The translations under genes and the position numbers were made by a program. Shown one piece after another: positions 1-8,137 of a DNA stretch of 32,903 nt. This DNA is from Pseudomonadota bacterium. Lineage in GTDB: Bacteria; Myxococcota; UBA9042; PHBI01. Numbering within the stretch: the first letter of the stretch is position 1; each line of letters opens with the position of its first letter. The notes under the pieces were generated by a model that did not search any database, was not told the origin of the DNA, and saw only the letters and a list, made by a program, of their open reading frames with translations. The stretch lies in contig SXIE01000488.1 in NCBI GenBank assembly GCA_005772945.1, positions 1 to 32,903 of the forward strand, read 5' to 3'.

Positions 1-1
1 C

Positions 2-457
2 ATCCAGACGATCGGGCGCGCGGCGCGCAACGTCGAGGGCACGGTCATCATGTACGCCGATCGCGTGACGGGATCGATGCGCAAAGCCATCGACGAGACG
101 GACCGGCGGCGGGCGGCGCAGGTCGCGCACAACCTGGCGCACGGCATCACGCCGAAGAACACCGAGCGCGCATTCCTGGCGGGTCCGCGGGCCGAGGAAT
201 ATGAGCCGCCCGACGACGCGGACGGGGGCAAGAAGGGCAAGGGCAAGGGCAAGAACAAGAAGGGCAGCGAGCGCGGGACGCTGCGCGAGGTGCGGCATGC
301 GGCGCTCGGGCCCAAGGAGCTCGAGGCGAAGATCCTCGAGCTGCGCAAGGAGATGACGAAGGCGGCGCAAGCGCTCGACTTCGAGCACGCCGCGGAGCTG
401 CGCGATCAGGTGAAGAGCCTGGAAGCGCTGGCCTTGGGGATCGGAGGGCGCGCGTGA
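2..457 (+). CDS. uvrB: UvrABC excinuclease subunit UvrB, C-terminal part (5' end outside window)
   Basis: UvrB is the damage-verifying helicase-like subunit of nucleotide excision repair; it loads at lesions with UvrA and then recruits UvrC. The frame is open from base 2 and begins with the conserved helicase motif VI region ([10 protein letters not shown], then [12 protein letters not shown]). It continues through the ARRxxQ-like segment and NTER, and ends in the UVR domain that binds UvrC ([12 protein letters not shown] to [11 protein letters not shown]). Between these lies a family-atypical Asp/Gly/Lys-rich stretch ([17 protein letters not shown]), probably a flexible linker. The gene is complete at its 3' end, and its TGA overlaps the GTG of the next gene (GTGA), implying translational coupling. 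Only the last ~150 residues are visible. Confidence 0.97.
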   Translation: MQTIGRAARNVEGTVIMYADRVTGSMRKAIDETDRRRAAQVAHNLAHGITPKNTERAFLAGPRAEEYEPPDDADGGKKGKGKGKNKKGSERGTLREVRHAALGPKELEAKILELRKEMTKAAQALDFEHAAELRDQVKSLEALALGIGGRA

Positions 458-1452
458 GGCCAGTCGTGGATGTCGTCGCAATCGCGGGCGCACTCGCCAT
501 CGCGGTCGGGATCGAAGCTTGCGCCTCGGTGCAAACGCCCGACGGCGCGTGCGCGACGTGGGCCGAGCCGCCGAGCGCGGGTCTCTGGGATGCGAACTTT
601 GCCGACGGGACGCCGGTGCCGCTGCGCCTCAACGTCCCGCTGGCGGGCGGGGTCGAGGCCGACGTCACGCAGGGCAACGACGGGACGTTCTCGCATAGCG
701 GCGACCAGCGCTGGGCCTTCGACTTCGACGTCCCGGAGGGCACGTCGGTCGTGGCGGCGGCCGGCGGCGTGGTCGTGTGGGTGGTGGACCGGAACGAGAC
801 GTGGGGCGCGACCGAAGCGTTTCGGAACTTCGCGAACTACGTGCTGGTCGACCACGGCGGCGGGCTGTTTTCGGCGTACGTGCATTTGGCGAAGGACAGC
901 GCGCTCGTCGCGGCCGGCGACGTCGTCGACGCGGGACAGGCGCTCGGGCGCACGGGCCTGTCGGGGCAGATGACGGGGCCGCACCTGCACTTTCACGTCG
1001 AGAACGTGTGGGGGCGTACCTTGCCGGTGCGCTTCTTCTCGCCGACCTCGGGCGCGTGCGACGCCTGGCCGGCCGAAGGCGACCACGTGGTGTCGAACGG
1101 CTTCCATGCGTTCGGGACCGATCGCGAGAGCTGGATCCCAGCAGGCACGTTCGCCGAGGACGGCGTCGCGGATCTGCGCGGGTTTCCAGCGCGCCTCTAC
1201 GAACATGGAACCCGTTACAAGATTTCGGGTCGGGCGACGCTCGCGGGGGCGACCGAGGTCTTCGTGCTCTTTCTGCCGCCGGAAGGAGGCACGGCGAAGT
1301 TCGCGAAGAAGTTCGTGGTGACCGATGGGGCCTTCAGCGGCACGCTCGAGATCGACGACGTACCGTCGGACCGCTACGGCGTGGCGGTCGTGGCGGGTAC
1401 CGGCGATCGCGTGGCGGTGCCGCGGAGCGTTCTGTCGAGCGTGGTCGAGTAG
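454..1452 (+). CDS. Exported M23 (LytM/lysostaphin-type) metallopeptidase family protein
   Basis: 332 residues from a GTG that overlaps the uvrB stop by 4 bases. The N-terminus is a hydrophobic export segment ending in GIEAC (Cys23), so it is a possible lipoprotein. The M23 domain spans about residues 75-190: [12 protein letters not shown] (H81 with D90/D92 as zinc ligand candidates), then [14 protein letters not shown], and the HxH motif GPHLHFHVE (H177, H179). M23 enzymes are zinc endopeptidases that cut peptidoglycan cross-bridges; some relatives only regulate hydrolases. The C-terminal ~140 residues look like an all-beta domain I cannot name. Catalytic residues appear intact, so an active cell-wall hydrolase in the periplasm is likely, but the substrate is unknown. 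Confidence 0.9.
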   Translation: MRPVVDVVAIAGALAIAVGIEACASVQTPDGACATWAEPPSAGLWDANFADGTPVPLRLNVPLAGGVEADVTQGNDGTFSHSGDQRWAFDFDVPEGTSVVAAAGGVVVWVVDRNETWGATEAFRNFANYVLVDHGGGLFSAYVHLAKDSALVAAGDVVDAGQALGRTGLSGQMTGPHLHFHVENVWGRTLPVRFFSPTSGACDAWPAEGDHVVSNGFHAFGTDRESWIPAGTFAEDGVADLRGFPARLYEHGTRYKISGRATLAGATEVFVLFLPPEGGTAKFAKKFVVTDGAFSGTLEIDDVPSDRYGVAVVAGTGDRVAVPRSVLSSVVE

Positions 1453-1472
1453 GCGCGGACGGCGCGCGCGTA

Positions 1473-1829
1473 TCAGGCGGCAGTTGCGAGCGCCGCGCGC
1501 ACGATGCGGTCGAGGCGTAGGTGGCGCATGGCCTGTTTGGCGCGGTCGAAGGCCTCGACGATCGTGAACATGCGGTCCATGAAGAGACCGCGGACTTCGA
1601 TCTGGCGCTCGGTGGTCACGCCGTCGCGATCGACGTCGGCGACGTCGGCCACCGCCCCGAGAAACCAGGCCTCCTCGATGACGCGGCGCACCTCGGGCTT
1701 GCAGGGGGCGGCCGGGATCCCGGCGAAGCGGAGGCTCGCCGCGTGGCCCGCGAGGCGCCGTTGGTCGGACGCCGAGAGCGCCCCGCGCACCTTGTCGAGC
1801 GCGGCCTCGAGCGTGTCGACAAACGGCAC
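1473..1829 (-). CDS. Hypothetical protein, start uncertain (possible upstream frameshift)
   Basis: 118 residues from a GTG at 1829. I do not recognise the family. It is predicted helical and soluble (SASDQRRLAGHAASLRFAG; FTIVEAFDRAKQAMRHLR), with no signal peptide or membrane segment. Protein-like sequence continues upstream of 1829 in the same frame (KAREAAVLTALGQWAKELRF) up to a stop at 1935-1937, but has no ATG, GTG or TTG start. A neighbouring frame supplies ATG starts at about 1901-1925 and the sequence MCIATATKGA, which would join smoothly if one base were gained or lost near 1885-1895. Either the start is a non-canonical CTG, the short form is right, or there is an indel. It is convergent with the M23 gene and divergent from the VOC gene. 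Confidence 0.55.
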   Translation of the reverse strand: MPFVDTLEAALDKVRGALSASDQRRLAGHAASLRFAGIPAAPCKPEVRRVIEEAWFLGAVADVADVDRDGVTTERQIEVRGLFMDRMFTIVEAFDRAKQAMRHLRLDRIVRAALATAA

Positions 1830-1955
1830 GAAGCGCAGCTCCTTGGCCCACTGCCCGAGCGCCGTCAGGACCGCGGCCTCGCGCGCCTTTCGTTGCGGTC
1901 GCGATGCACATCGGACGCAGCATAACCTGACAAATCACCGGAGTCACAGTCACTC

Positions 1956-2336
1956 ATGCACGCCATCAACTGGTTCGAGATCCCGACGGTCGAGCTCGGT
2001 CGCGCGGTCACCTTCTATCGCCACATCCTCGGCGCTTCGATGAAAGTCGACACGTTCGGCGGGATCGAGCACGCCTTCTTCGACAAGCTCGGCGAGGGCG
2101 CGGTCAGCGGGGCGCTCGTGCGCGACCCGCGGCGCGCGCCGTCGGATGCGGGGACGCTCTTGTACCTCGCGGCCGACGAGGCGCCGGGCGGGCTCGACGG
2201 GGTCTTGGCGCGCGTCGCGGCCAGCGGCGGCAAGGTGACGTTGCCCAAGATGTCGATCGGCGAGCACGGGGCGATCGGGTTGTTCATCGACACCGAAGGC
2301 AACCTGATCGGACTGCACTCGCGCGACCGCCTCTAG
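1956..2336 (+). CDS. VOC-superfamily protein (glyoxalase/bleomycin-resistance fold)
   Basis: 126 residues, the normal length for a single-domain vicinal-oxygen-chelate protein. It starts HAINWFEIPTVELGRAVTFYRHILG, the typical first beta-alpha-beta unit of the fold, and ends with the second module GAIGLFIDTEGNLIGLHS, whose conserved DxEGNxIGLHS is shared by the PhnB/glyoxalase-like branch. Family members include metal-dependent lyases, dioxygenases and drug-binding proteins; the sequence alone does not tell which. It has no signal peptide, so it is cytoplasmic. It stands alone between a reverse gene on each side. ATG 1956 is chosen because translation begins exactly at the conserved N-terminal strand. 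Confidence 0.88.
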   Translation: MHAINWFEIPTVELGRAVTFYRHILGASMKVDTFGGIEHAFFDKLGEGAVSGALVRDPRRAPSDAGTLLYLAADEAPGGLDGVLARVAASGGKVTLPKMSIGEHGAIGLFIDTEGNLIGLHSRDRL

Positions 2337-2350
2337 GTCACACGCCGGGT

Positions 2351-3295
2351 TCAGTGCGGGGCGCAGCGCGCGGCCAAGGCCGTTCCATCGAGGGTGAGGA
2401 ACGTGGCTTGGCTGCGGCCGCGCGGCGCCGGTTGCAACCAACCGACGACGATGCGCGTGCCGTCCGTCGCGAGCGCGAGACCTTCGGCGGCGACGTTGCC
2501 GACGTCCCGGCGCCAGCAGTCCGCAACTCCCTCAGCCTCTACGCGGCTCACGACCAGGACGGCGGAGCCCGCGTCGCGCACGTCGCAGAGGAGCGCGCGG
2601 CGCGCCATGAAGCAGTCGCGGTGGCCGGCCGCACTGCAGGTGTCGGGCGTGGATCGGAAGCGGTGTCCGACGAACCGTGAGCGGCGCTCGAGGCGCGCGA
2701 GGTAGACGGTGGGGTCGGCGCCGATCTGAAAGAGGCCAAGGCCGTTCGGGGCCGCGGTCGTGGATTCGAGGCCGCGTCCGCCGGCGGCGCGGAGGGCCTC
2801 GCAGGCAGGCACGGGTGACGCGCTCGTGGCCGGGACGACGAGCTCGGTGCCGGGTGGATCGCGCGGCTCGCCCGTCGTGAGGTGGATGCCCGACACCGGA
2901 TCCATGAACGCCTTGGTCGCGCCAGACACGGCCATCAACTGCCCGGCGCGCGGGCCGGCCGCGACCACCCTCGCGACCGGACTCTCGGTGGTCGCGATGA
3001 CGTTCGCGCGCCCGGCGACGACGTCGACGCGCCAGCGGCTCGCACCCTGGACGAGCGCGGTGATCGCGCCGTCCGCGCCAGCGGCGCCCAGCGCGAGCGA
3101 CCAGGAGACGCCGAGCATCGGAACGGGGACGGTGACGCGCACGCGCGCGAGCTCGATGCCGGCCGGCGGCGCCGCATGGGTCGAGCTGGCGGACAGACCA
3201 GCGAGACACGCAAGGACCGCACGAAATGCGGCCGTGAGCGCCGGCCGTGGGCGTGAGCGGGCGGGCTGGGGGCGTGCGCGGGGGGCTGCGGGCAT
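2351..3295 (-). CDS. Hypothetical secreted protein
   Basis: 314 residues. An Arg/Pro-rich N-terminus is followed by a hydrophobic segment (AVLACLAGLSASSTHAA) that reads as a signal peptide with an AxA-type cleavage site near residue 42. The mature part is beta-rich and has repeated strands of the kind seen in propeller-like proteins (RVVAAGPRAGQLMAVSG; GLALATDGTRIVVGWLQ). It carries seven cysteines in its second half, including DTCSAAGHRDCF, LLCDV, ADCW and ARC near the end, consistent with disulphides in the periplasm. I do not recognise the family. The ATG lies directly beside an AT-rich palindrome (3299-3312) that may be its promoter or operator. Codon use matches a real gene. Confidence 0.72.
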   Translation of the reverse strand: MPAAPRARPQPARSRPRPALTAAFRAVLACLAGLSASSTHAAPPAGIELARVRVTVPVPMLGVSWSLALGAAGADGAITALVQGASRWRVDVVAGRANVIATTESPVARVVAAGPRAGQLMAVSGATKAFMDPVSGIHLTTGEPRDPPGTELVVPATSASPVPACEALRAAGGRGLESTTAAPNGLGLFQIGADPTVYLARLERRSRFVGHRFRSTPDTCSAAGHRDCFMARRALLCDVRDAGSAVLVVSRVEAEGVADCWRRDVGNVAAEGLALATDGTRIVVGWLQPAPRGRSQATFLTLDGTALAARCAPH

Positions 3296-3298
3296 GCC

Positions 3299-3312
3299 CC
3301 TCTATATAGAGG
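3299..3312. promoter_or_regulatory. 14-bp perfect palindrome with TATATA core, candidate divergent promoter/operator
   Basis: CCTCTATATAGAGG reads the same on both strands and is a rare A/T-rich island in this G+C-rich DNA. It lies in the 167-base divergent gap between the secreted protein (reverse, ATG at 3295) and the oxidoreductase operon (forward, ATG at 3463). The core TATATA could serve as a -10 box on either strand or as a dimeric repressor site. No convincing -35 partner was found, and the site is very close to the reverse start codon, so the role is unproven. Confidence 0.35.
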
Positions 3313-3462
3313 AAGGAGGGGCGAGGGTACCCGCATGCGCGTCGGGGGGCGTGCCGAAGCGCGCGTCGCGGGCGGGCGGAGGGACGCGAGACTGCATGGT
3401 TCAAGGACGCGGGGCGCGGCATGGGGTTTGCTGCACGGGGCCCGGGCCGTCACGGAGGGGCG

Positions 3463-5064
3463 ATGCAGAGCGAGCTGGTACTGGGCGACGGGGCGATCGC
3501 CCTGGGGGCGCTCGACGCGGGGATCGCGGGGGCGTTTTCGTATCCGGGGACGCCCGCGACCGAGATCTTCGAGGCGATCGAGGCCGCGGCCGATCCAACG
3601 GTGTCGGCGCTCTGGTCGGCGAACGAGAAGGTCGCCTACGAAGAGGCGCTCGGGATGTCGTTCGCCGGGCGGCGGGCGCTGGTCGCGATGAAGCATGTCG
3701 GGCTGAACGTGGCGGCGGACCCGTTCATGAGTTCGGCGTTGACGGGGGTCGGCGGCGGGCTGGTGATCGCGGTCGCGGACGACCCGGGCATGCACTCGTC
3801 GCAGAACGAGCAGGACAGTCGCTTCTACGCGGAGTTCGCGCGCATCCCGCTGTTCGAGCCGTCGGATCAACAGCAGTGCTACGACCTGACGCGCGAGGCG
3901 TTCGAGCTGTCGGAGCAGCTGTCGCTGCCGGTGATGGTGCGCGTCGTGACGCGCCTGGCGCATAGCCGGGCGGTCGTGCGGCGCGAGGGACGCGCGGGCA
4001 TCGCGCCGCCGCCGAGCGATGCCGAGGCGCGCCGGGATCCGCGCAACTGGACGCTCATTCCGAACAATGCGCGGCGCCGTTACCAACGGCTGCTCGATCT
4101 GCAGCCCGAGCTCGAGCGCTACGCCGAGGCGAGCCCGCGCAACGCCCTGACGCTGGCGGGGCGGCGCGGCATCATCGCGACGGGGATCGCGGCGAACTAC
4201 GTGCGCGAGGCGCTCGGGGATTCGTCGGTCGATTCGCGCCTCGAGCTGCGCGTGTACCCGCCGCCGCGCGCCAAGCTGCGGGCGCTCGTCGAGCATTGCG
4301 ACGAGATCCTGGTCCTCGAGGACGGGCAGCCCTTCATCGAGAGTCGCCTCACGGGGCTGCTCGGCGTGCCGGGCAAGACCATCCGCGGACGCCTTTCCGG
4401 GGATATTGCGATGGCCGGCGAGCTGACGCCGGATAACGTTGCGCGCGCATTGGGACGCCCCGCGCCGCCGACGTTCGCGGTGGTCAGCGACATCCCCGCG
4501 CGGCCCCCGGCGCTGTGCAAGGGCTGCCCTCACATCGACACGTTCGGCGCGCTGACCGAGGCTGTCGCGGGGTTCGAGCACCCGCTGCTCTTCAGCGATA
4601 TTGGCTGCTACACGCTCGGGTTCCTGCCGCCCTACGAGGCCGTCCACACGGCCGTCGACATGGGCTCGTCGATCGCGATGGCCACGGGCGCGGCGCGCTC
4701 CGGCGCGCATCCGGTCCTCTGCACGATCGGCGACTCGACCTTCACCCACTCGGGCATGACGCCGCTCATCGGCGCGGCGTACTACGGTGCGAACACCACG
4801 GTGCTACTCCTCGACAACGCGACGACCGGCATGACCGGCCAGCAGGACACGCTCGCGCATGGTCCGGCGCTCTTGCGCCTGCTCGAAGGGCTCGGCGTCA
4901 GCAGGGATCACCTGCACGTGGTCGAGCCGCTCGCGCGTCATCAGGATGCGTTCGTCGCGCTCATCAAGAAGGAGATCGCGCATCCGGGTCTCTCGGTCAT
5001 CGTCGCCGAGCGCGCGTGCATTCACGTGCGACGAAAGAACCGTCCGCAGTGCGGCGCGGAGTAA
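3463..5064 (+). CDS. iorA: Indolepyruvate:ferredoxin oxidoreductase-type alpha subunit lacking the C-terminal ferredoxin domain
   Basis: IorA-type subunits bind thiamine diphosphate and oxidatively decarboxylate 2-oxoacids (classically indolepyruvate and other arylpyruvates) to acyl-CoA. The 533-residue chain has the N-terminal pyruvate-oxidoreductase domain (GDGAIALGALDAG, SYPGTPATEIFEA), then CKGCPH (residues 352-357) at the start of the TPP domain, and the TPP signature GDS (423-425) to DN (451-452) followed by ATTGMTGQQ. It ends at SVIVAERACIHVRRKN, just where typical IorA proteins of about 600 residues continue into a two-cluster [4Fe-4S] ferredoxin domain; no CxxCxxC set is present. ATG 3463 is preferred over 3421 because GGAGGGG precedes it and homology starts there. 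The next gene begins 6 bases downstream. Confidence 0.95.
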   Translation: MQSELVLGDGAIALGALDAGIAGAFSYPGTPATEIFEAIEAAADPTVSALWSANEKVAYEEALGMSFAGRRALVAMKHVGLNVAADPFMSSALTGVGGGLVIAVADDPGMHSSQNEQDSRFYAEFARIPLFEPSDQQQCYDLTREAFELSEQLSLPVMVRVVTRLAHSRAVVRREGRAGIAPPPSDAEARRDPRNWTLIPNNARRRYQRLLDLQPELERYAEASPRNALTLAGRRGIIATGIAANYVREALGDSSVDSRLELRVYPPPRAKLRALVEHCDEILVLEDGQPFIESRLTGLLGVPGKTIRGRLSGDIAMAGELTPDNVARALGRPAPPTFAVVSDIPARPPALCKGCPHIDTFGALTEAVAGFEHPLLFSDIGCYTLGFLPPYEAVHTAVDMGSSIAMATGAARSGAHPVLCTIGDSTFTHSGMTPLIGAAYYGANTTVLLLDNATTGMTGQQDTLAHGPALLRLLEGLGVSRDHLHVVEPLARHQDAFVALIKKEIAHPGLSVIVAERACIHVRRKNRPQCGAE

Positions 5065-5070
5065 CGGGAC

Positions 5071-8067
5071 ATGGAACAGAACATCATCCTCGCGGGCGTC
5101 GGCGGCCAAGGGATCCTGACGATCGCGCGCATCATGGCGACTGCGGCGCTCCGGCGGGGGCTCGACATCAAGCAGTCCGAAACGCATGGCATGTCGCAGC
5201 GCGGCGGCGCGGTCGTGTCGCATTTTCGCGTGTCCGACCGGCCGTTGGCGAGTGACCTGATTCCGTTGGGGCGCGCGGATCTGGTCATCGCGCTCGATCC
5301 GCTCGAGGCGCTGCGATACGTGCAATATCTCCGCGAGGATGGGGCCATTGTGACGAGCGCGAACGCGTTCGTGAACATCTCGAATTACCCGCCGATCGAG
5401 GAGGTCCTCGAGCGCGTCGCGACCGCGGGGCGCGAGCACGTCTTGGCCGATTCGGATCGGCTGGCGCGGGCCGCCGGTTCGTCGCGCGCGTCGAACGTCG
5501 CGATGCTGGGGGCCGCCTCGCAGCTGCTCGTCTTCGGTGCGGCCGATCTGGAGTCGGCGATCGACGAGGTCTTCAAGCCGGGCGGCGAGCGCGTCAAAGA
5601 GGTCAACCGGCGCGCGTTCCGTTTCGGCGTCGACTCGGCGCGCGCGTATCGCGAAGGGCTGCAGCGCGGCGGGTCGTCACGCGCGGTGCGGCACTGGCTC
5701 GCGACCGTCCCGCCCGAGAACCTGGCGCGCTCCGAGTCGGTCGTCGATCAGACGCAGTTCACGTTCGAGGCGGCCGGGTCCGATGCGCTCTCGGGCGCCG
5801 AGGCGCACGCGTTCGAGCGCATCCTCATGAACGCCTACGAGAGCGGTCGGCGTCAGCTCTACGAGCACGAAGTCTACACGCTCGTGCAGCTGGTCGGGGC
5901 CATCGCACCGCCGAAACACGCGCTCTTGCGGCGCGGGGAGATCCTCACGCGCGAGCTGCTCGAGCGCTTCCCGGGCGACCGCATCGTCATGAAGATCGTC
6001 TCGCCCGAGATCGTGCACAAGAGCGACGCGCAGGCAGTCATCTTCGTCCCGCGCGAGCTGGAGACTGCGCAGCGCGAGGCGCTCCGACTTGCGAACGCGT
6101 TCGCGCCGCATGCCGAGGGCGTTCTACTCGTCGAGCACGTGCCCGAAGCGCGGGCCGGCTTCGGGTCGGAGCTGTTCGTCGGAATCCGCGCCACGCGCGA
6201 GCTCGGTCCGGTGATCGCGGCGGGGATCGGCGGCCTCGACACCGAGCTGCTTGCGAAGAAGATGCGTCCGCAAGCGGCCGTCGCGAAGGCGGTCGCGAAC
6301 GACGTCACGGCCGAGCAGTTCCTCGATCTCTTCCGCACGACCGCCATCTACGACATCCTCACGGGGCGCGCGCGCGGCCATCGCGCGGTCGTCACCGACG
6401 GCGAGCTGCTCCGATGTTTCCGCGCGTTCCTCGTCATGGCGCGGCGCTTCTGCGTCGACCGCGGCGCCGAGGGGCCGGATCTGCTCGAGCTGGAAGTGAA
6501 CCCGTTCGCGTTCCGCCAAGGGCGCCTCCTGCCGCTCGATGGGCGCGGGCGCATGCAGCGCGTTTGGAGTCGACCGGTGCCGCGGCCGCTCGAGCGCGTG
6601 AAGCGCCTCCTCGAGCCGCGCACGATCGGCGTCTTGGGCGTCTCGGCGAGCGCGGGCGGCTTCGGGCGCGTCATCCTGCAGAACGTCTTGGGATGCGGCT
6701 TTCCGGCGGGTGACCTGGTGATCGTCAAGCCCGGCACCGAGAGCATCGACGGCGTGCGCTGCGTGCCCGACATCGCGTCTCTGCCCGAAACCGATCTGCT
6801 CGTGGTCGCCGCGAAGGCCGAGCAAGTCCCGGCGCTCGTCGGCGAGATCACCGCGTGCGGCAAGGTCGGCGCGGCGATCCTCATCCCGGGCGGCGTCGGC
6901 GAGACCGAGGGCAGCGAGGACCTGCGCGAGGATCTGCGGACGGCGATTGCCCAGGCCCGCGCACAGGACCATGGCCCGGTGTTTCTCGGGCCCAACTCCC
7001 TCGGCGTCGTCTCGCGTCCGGGCCGCTTCGACACGTTCTTTATACCCGGGTACAAACTGCGCGCGCCCGATGCAGAGAATGCACGCGCCCCGTCGGCGCC
7101 GCATCGCCTCGCGATCGTCTCGCAGAGCGGCGCCTTCATCCTGAGCCGCCTCTCGAACCTCGCGCACCTTCAACCCGCGCTCGCGGTCTCGATCGGCAAC
7201 CAGGCCGATCTCTCGCTCGGCGACTTCGTCACCGTCATCGCCGAGCGCGACGACATCGACGTCATCGGTGTCTACGCCGAGGGCTTCGTCGATCTCGACG
7301 GCCTCGCGGTCGTCCACGCGGTGCGCGAGGCGACGCGGCGCGGCAAGGTCGTCGTCTTCTACAAGGCCGGCCGCACGGAGTCGGGACGCTCGGCCGCCGC
7401 CGGCCACACCGCCGCGGTCGCGGGCGACTACGACGTGTGCCAGGCGGCGACATCCCAAGCGGGCGCGATCGTCGTCGACACCTTCAAGGAGTTCGAGGAG
7501 CTCATCGACCTGGCGACGGCGCTGCACGGCAAGACGGTGCGCGGCGTCCAGATCGGCGCCATCTCCAACGCCGGTTTCGAAGCGGTCGGGATGGCCGACA
7601 GCGTACTCGGCGCGCACCACGAGGTCGCGATGGCGACCCTCTCCGACGACGTGCGCGCCGCGCTGCGTGCGGGGCTCGAGCGCCACGGCCTGGCGGGGCT
7701 CGTCAATGCGCGCAACCCGCTCGACCTCACGCCGATGGCCGACGAGGAGGCGTACGAAACGGCCGTGCGCGTCCTGCAACAAGCGTCCGAGGTCGACGCG
7801 CTGGTCGTGTCGGTCGTGCCGATGACGCCGCGCCTCATGACGACCCCGACCGAGCTCGCGACCCCGGGTTCAGTCGCGTCGCTCGCCACGCGCGTGCCGC
7901 GTTGGGCCGAGGCGTCGAACAAGCCGCTGGTCTTCGTGGTCGATGCTGGACCGCTCTACGACCCGCTGGCGCAGGCCGTGCGCGCGGCCGGCGTGCCGGT
8001 GTTCCGCTCGGCCGACCAGGCGATCCGCTCGCTCGGGTACTACCTGCAGCGACGCAGCGCGAACTGA
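5071..8067 (+). CDS. iorB: Fusion: indolepyruvate oxidoreductase beta subunit (IorB) plus ADP-forming acyl-CoA synthetase (ATP-grasp and CoA-ligase parts)
   Basis: 998 residues with no internal stop. Residues 1-~195 are IorB: AGVGGQGIL (8-16), QSETHGMSQRGGAVVSHFR, and SNVAMLGAAS. Residues ~235-495 are the ATP-grasp (beta) part of ADP-forming acyl-CoA synthetase, with IVHKSD (H316), GIGGLDTEL and ELEVNPF (474-479). Residues ~505-650 are the CoA-binding Rossmann domain (GVLGVSASAGGFGR, GPNSLG at 640). Residues ~660-980 are the CoA-ligase domains with KAGRTESG and GHTAAVAG, where H779 aligns with the phospho-histidine. Known ADP-forming synthetases convert acyl-CoA, ADP and phosphate to acid, CoA and ATP. 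The loop usually reading HKSDxGGV is HKSDAQAV here. Only 6 bases separate it from iorA, so co-translation is likely. Inferred role: the complex takes arylpyruvate to aryl-acid with ATP formed in one assembly. Confidence 0.95.
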   Translation: MEQNIILAGVGGQGILTIARIMATAALRRGLDIKQSETHGMSQRGGAVVSHFRVSDRPLASDLIPLGRADLVIALDPLEALRYVQYLREDGAIVTSANAFVNISNYPPIEEVLERVATAGREHVLADSDRLARAAGSSRASNVAMLGAASQLLVFGAADLESAIDEVFKPGGERVKEVNRRAFRFGVDSARAYREGLQRGGSSRAVRHWLATVPPENLARSESVVDQTQFTFEAAGSDALSGAEAHAFERILMNAYESGRRQLYEHEVYTLVQLVGAIAPPKHALLRRGEILTRELLERFPGDRIVMKIVSPEIVHKSDAQAVIFVPRELETAQREALRLANAFAPHAEGVLLVEHVPEARAGFGSELFVGIRATRELGPVIAAGIGGLDTELLAKKMRPQAAVAKAVANDVTAEQFLDLFRTTAIYDILTGRARGHRAVVTDGELLRCFRAFLVMARRFCVDRGAEGPDLLELEVNPFAFRQGRLLPLDGRGRMQRVWSRPVPRPLERVKRLLEPRTIGVLGVSASAGGFGRVILQNVLGCGFPAGDLVIVKPGTESIDGVRCVPDIASLPETDLLVVAAKAEQVPALVGEITACGKVGAAILIPGGVGETEGSEDLREDLRTAIAQARAQDHGPVFLGPNSLGVVSRPGRFDTFFIPGYKLRAPDAENARAPSAPHRLAIVSQSGAFILSRLSNLAHLQPALAVSIGNQADLSLGDFVTVIAERDDIDVIGVYAEGFVDLDGLAVVHAVREATRRGKVVVFYKAGRTESGRSAAAGHTAAVAGDYDVCQAATSQAGAIVVDTFKEFEELIDLATALHGKTVRGVQIGAISNAGFEAVGMADSVLGAHHEVAMATLSDDVRAALRAGLERHGLAGLVNARNPLDLTPMADEEAYETAVRVLQQASEVDALVVSVVPMTPRLMTTPTELATPGSVASLATRVPRWAEASNKPLVFVVDAGPLYDPLAQAVRAAGVPVFRSADQAIRSLGYYLQRRSAN

Positions 8068-8137
8068 CCCCGCGCGCTTTCTTGATCTGGACGCTGTTTC
8101 GCACCGACACGCCCGGTCGGCGCGCGGATCGCCCCGG

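Noticed and set aside
406..1953. 515-residue reverse frame across uvrB end, the M23 gene and the unknown gene
   Set aside because: Arg/Ala-rich shadow of real genes; no domain pattern except a possible few residues at its start discussed for the 1473-1829 gene.
2935..4749. 604-residue reverse frame opposite iorA
   Set aside because: Antisense shadow of a clearly recognised gene; composition is Arg/Ala/Asp-rich with no motifs.
6124..7782. 552-residue reverse frame opposite the IorB fusion
   Set aside because: Antisense shadow; the forward frame has full domain signatures.
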